64,000 nucleotides of DNA, taken from Nereocystis luetkeana. Its lineage: Eukaryota > Sar > Phaeophyceae > Laminariales > Laminariaceae. Both the position numbers and the translations under genes were made by a program. Under the pieces are notes generated by a model. The model was not told the origin of the DNA, searched no databases, and saw only the letters and a list, made by a program, of their open reading frames with translations. Positions within the stretch are counted from its first letter, which is position 1; each line of letters starts with the position of its first letter. Shown here one piece after another: positions 63,561-64,000 of this stretch. Location of the stretch: NCBI GenBank assembly GCA_031213475.1, contig JARUPZ010000030.1, positions 1,300,885-1,364,884 of the forward strand, read 5' to 3'.

Positions 63561-64000
63561 CAACTAGTGGGAATCAGGAGGAATAAACAGGCGTAACCCC
63601 ATAGGGGGAGGGGGGATGCCTTGAAAAAAAGTGACGATGACTGCAGCAAGCGTCGATGGGTCACACGAAGAGGGAGCCCAAGCTGGTGAGGTAGGAGGCG
63701 CGTACCGGAGCTACAACACTAGGACACATACGACAAACACACCTCACGATACAACGCACCAGTCAAGTCGCACTGCTGCGCGGTCTCCCCCGACAGACAT
63801 CGTTTGGATTTGGCAAGAAAGCTCTCCTGCATTTTTTTTCTCTCGGAGTCGTGACACACGCAACTACCGTGTCACCGAAAAAACGCCCGGTGTCATGAAA
63901 GACGGCTCTGTACGGGCTCGCCTGCGTCGGCGAAATACTCCGATACCCTTCTAGTCGCGAAGAGTGCCGGCGTCCATCGTCGACGACACCGACCTGTTGT
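63561..64000. other. No gene seen
   Basis: A plus-strand frame (63,631-63,954) of 107 codons has no recognised domain and runs across a T-rich stretch at 63,834 that could equally be an intron end. Confidence 0.35.

Overview
The window looks like nuclear DNA of a eukaryote with a repeat-swollen, gene-poor genome. The evidence is long trinucleotide and AT microsatellites, decayed LINEs, SINE-like retroposons, two families of palindromic MITEs, tRNA-derived repeats with A and B boxes, and no operon-like gene packing. The species cannot be named from sequence alone. An alga or other protist, possibly a brown-alga-like stramenopile, is my guess and is inference only. I recognise no intact host protein gene. 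A few possible exons or coding-like blocks are listed at low confidence.

Family names used below are mine. LINE-A is a non-LTR retrotransposon whose 3' end runs into a poly-C tract; the main copy lies at 48.6-52.3 kb (+) and a second, split copy at 33.8-37.9 kb (-). LINE-B is a second LINE known only from its ORF2 C-terminus (19.9-20.5 kb + and 2.9-3.1 kb -). LINE-C is known only as 3' tails that end in AAT- or TAG-type microsatellites. PC-SINE is a short retroposon of about 500-570 bp whose 3' end resembles that of LINE-A and also ends in poly-C; about 20 whole or partial copies are present. MITE-1 is a palindromic element of about 105 bp with ends ATTACGGGGGACCATAG / reverse complement, 23 copies. 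MITE-2 is a palindromic element of about 95 bp flanked by TTAA with CCC ends, which is piggyBac-like, 7 copies.

Layout. 0-11 kb: (TAG)n arrays, MITEs, LINE tails and a head-to-head PC-SINE pair at 8.1-9.3 kb. 11.2-13.6 kb: a GC-rich coding-like block and a 15-bp minisatellite. 14.7-15.7 kb: tRNA-derived repeats and a 57-bp minisatellite. 17-26 kb: dispersed repeats, the LINE-B C-terminus, a possible exon at 21.65-21.80 kb, and a 24.2-25.2 kb satellite with a higher-order period of about 205 bp. 26.7-32.1 kb: two inverted-repeat structures. 33.1-38.4 kb: PC-SINEs and the LINE-A copy split by about 2.4 kb of other DNA. 39.2-43.3 kb: a MITE-1 cluster and a 585-bp tandem duplication. 43.6-46.2 kb: tRNA-derived repeat and a head-to-tail PC-SINE cluster. 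46-55 kb: AT arrays, LINE-A with MITE-1 insertions, tandem repeats. 55-64 kb: MITE-2 copies, a pair of direct repeats, a TIR element of 733 bp, a short TTAGG-like telomeric array and more MITE-1.

How the parts seem to work together: LINE-A probably mobilised PC-SINE, because the two share a 3' end, and most long G/C homopolymers in the window sit at the ends of these elements. The MITEs must have been moved by transposases not encoded here. The nine-base palindrome TACCWGGTA recurs at least 27 times and appears as extra bases inside two MITE-1 copies; it is the most unexplained signal I found.
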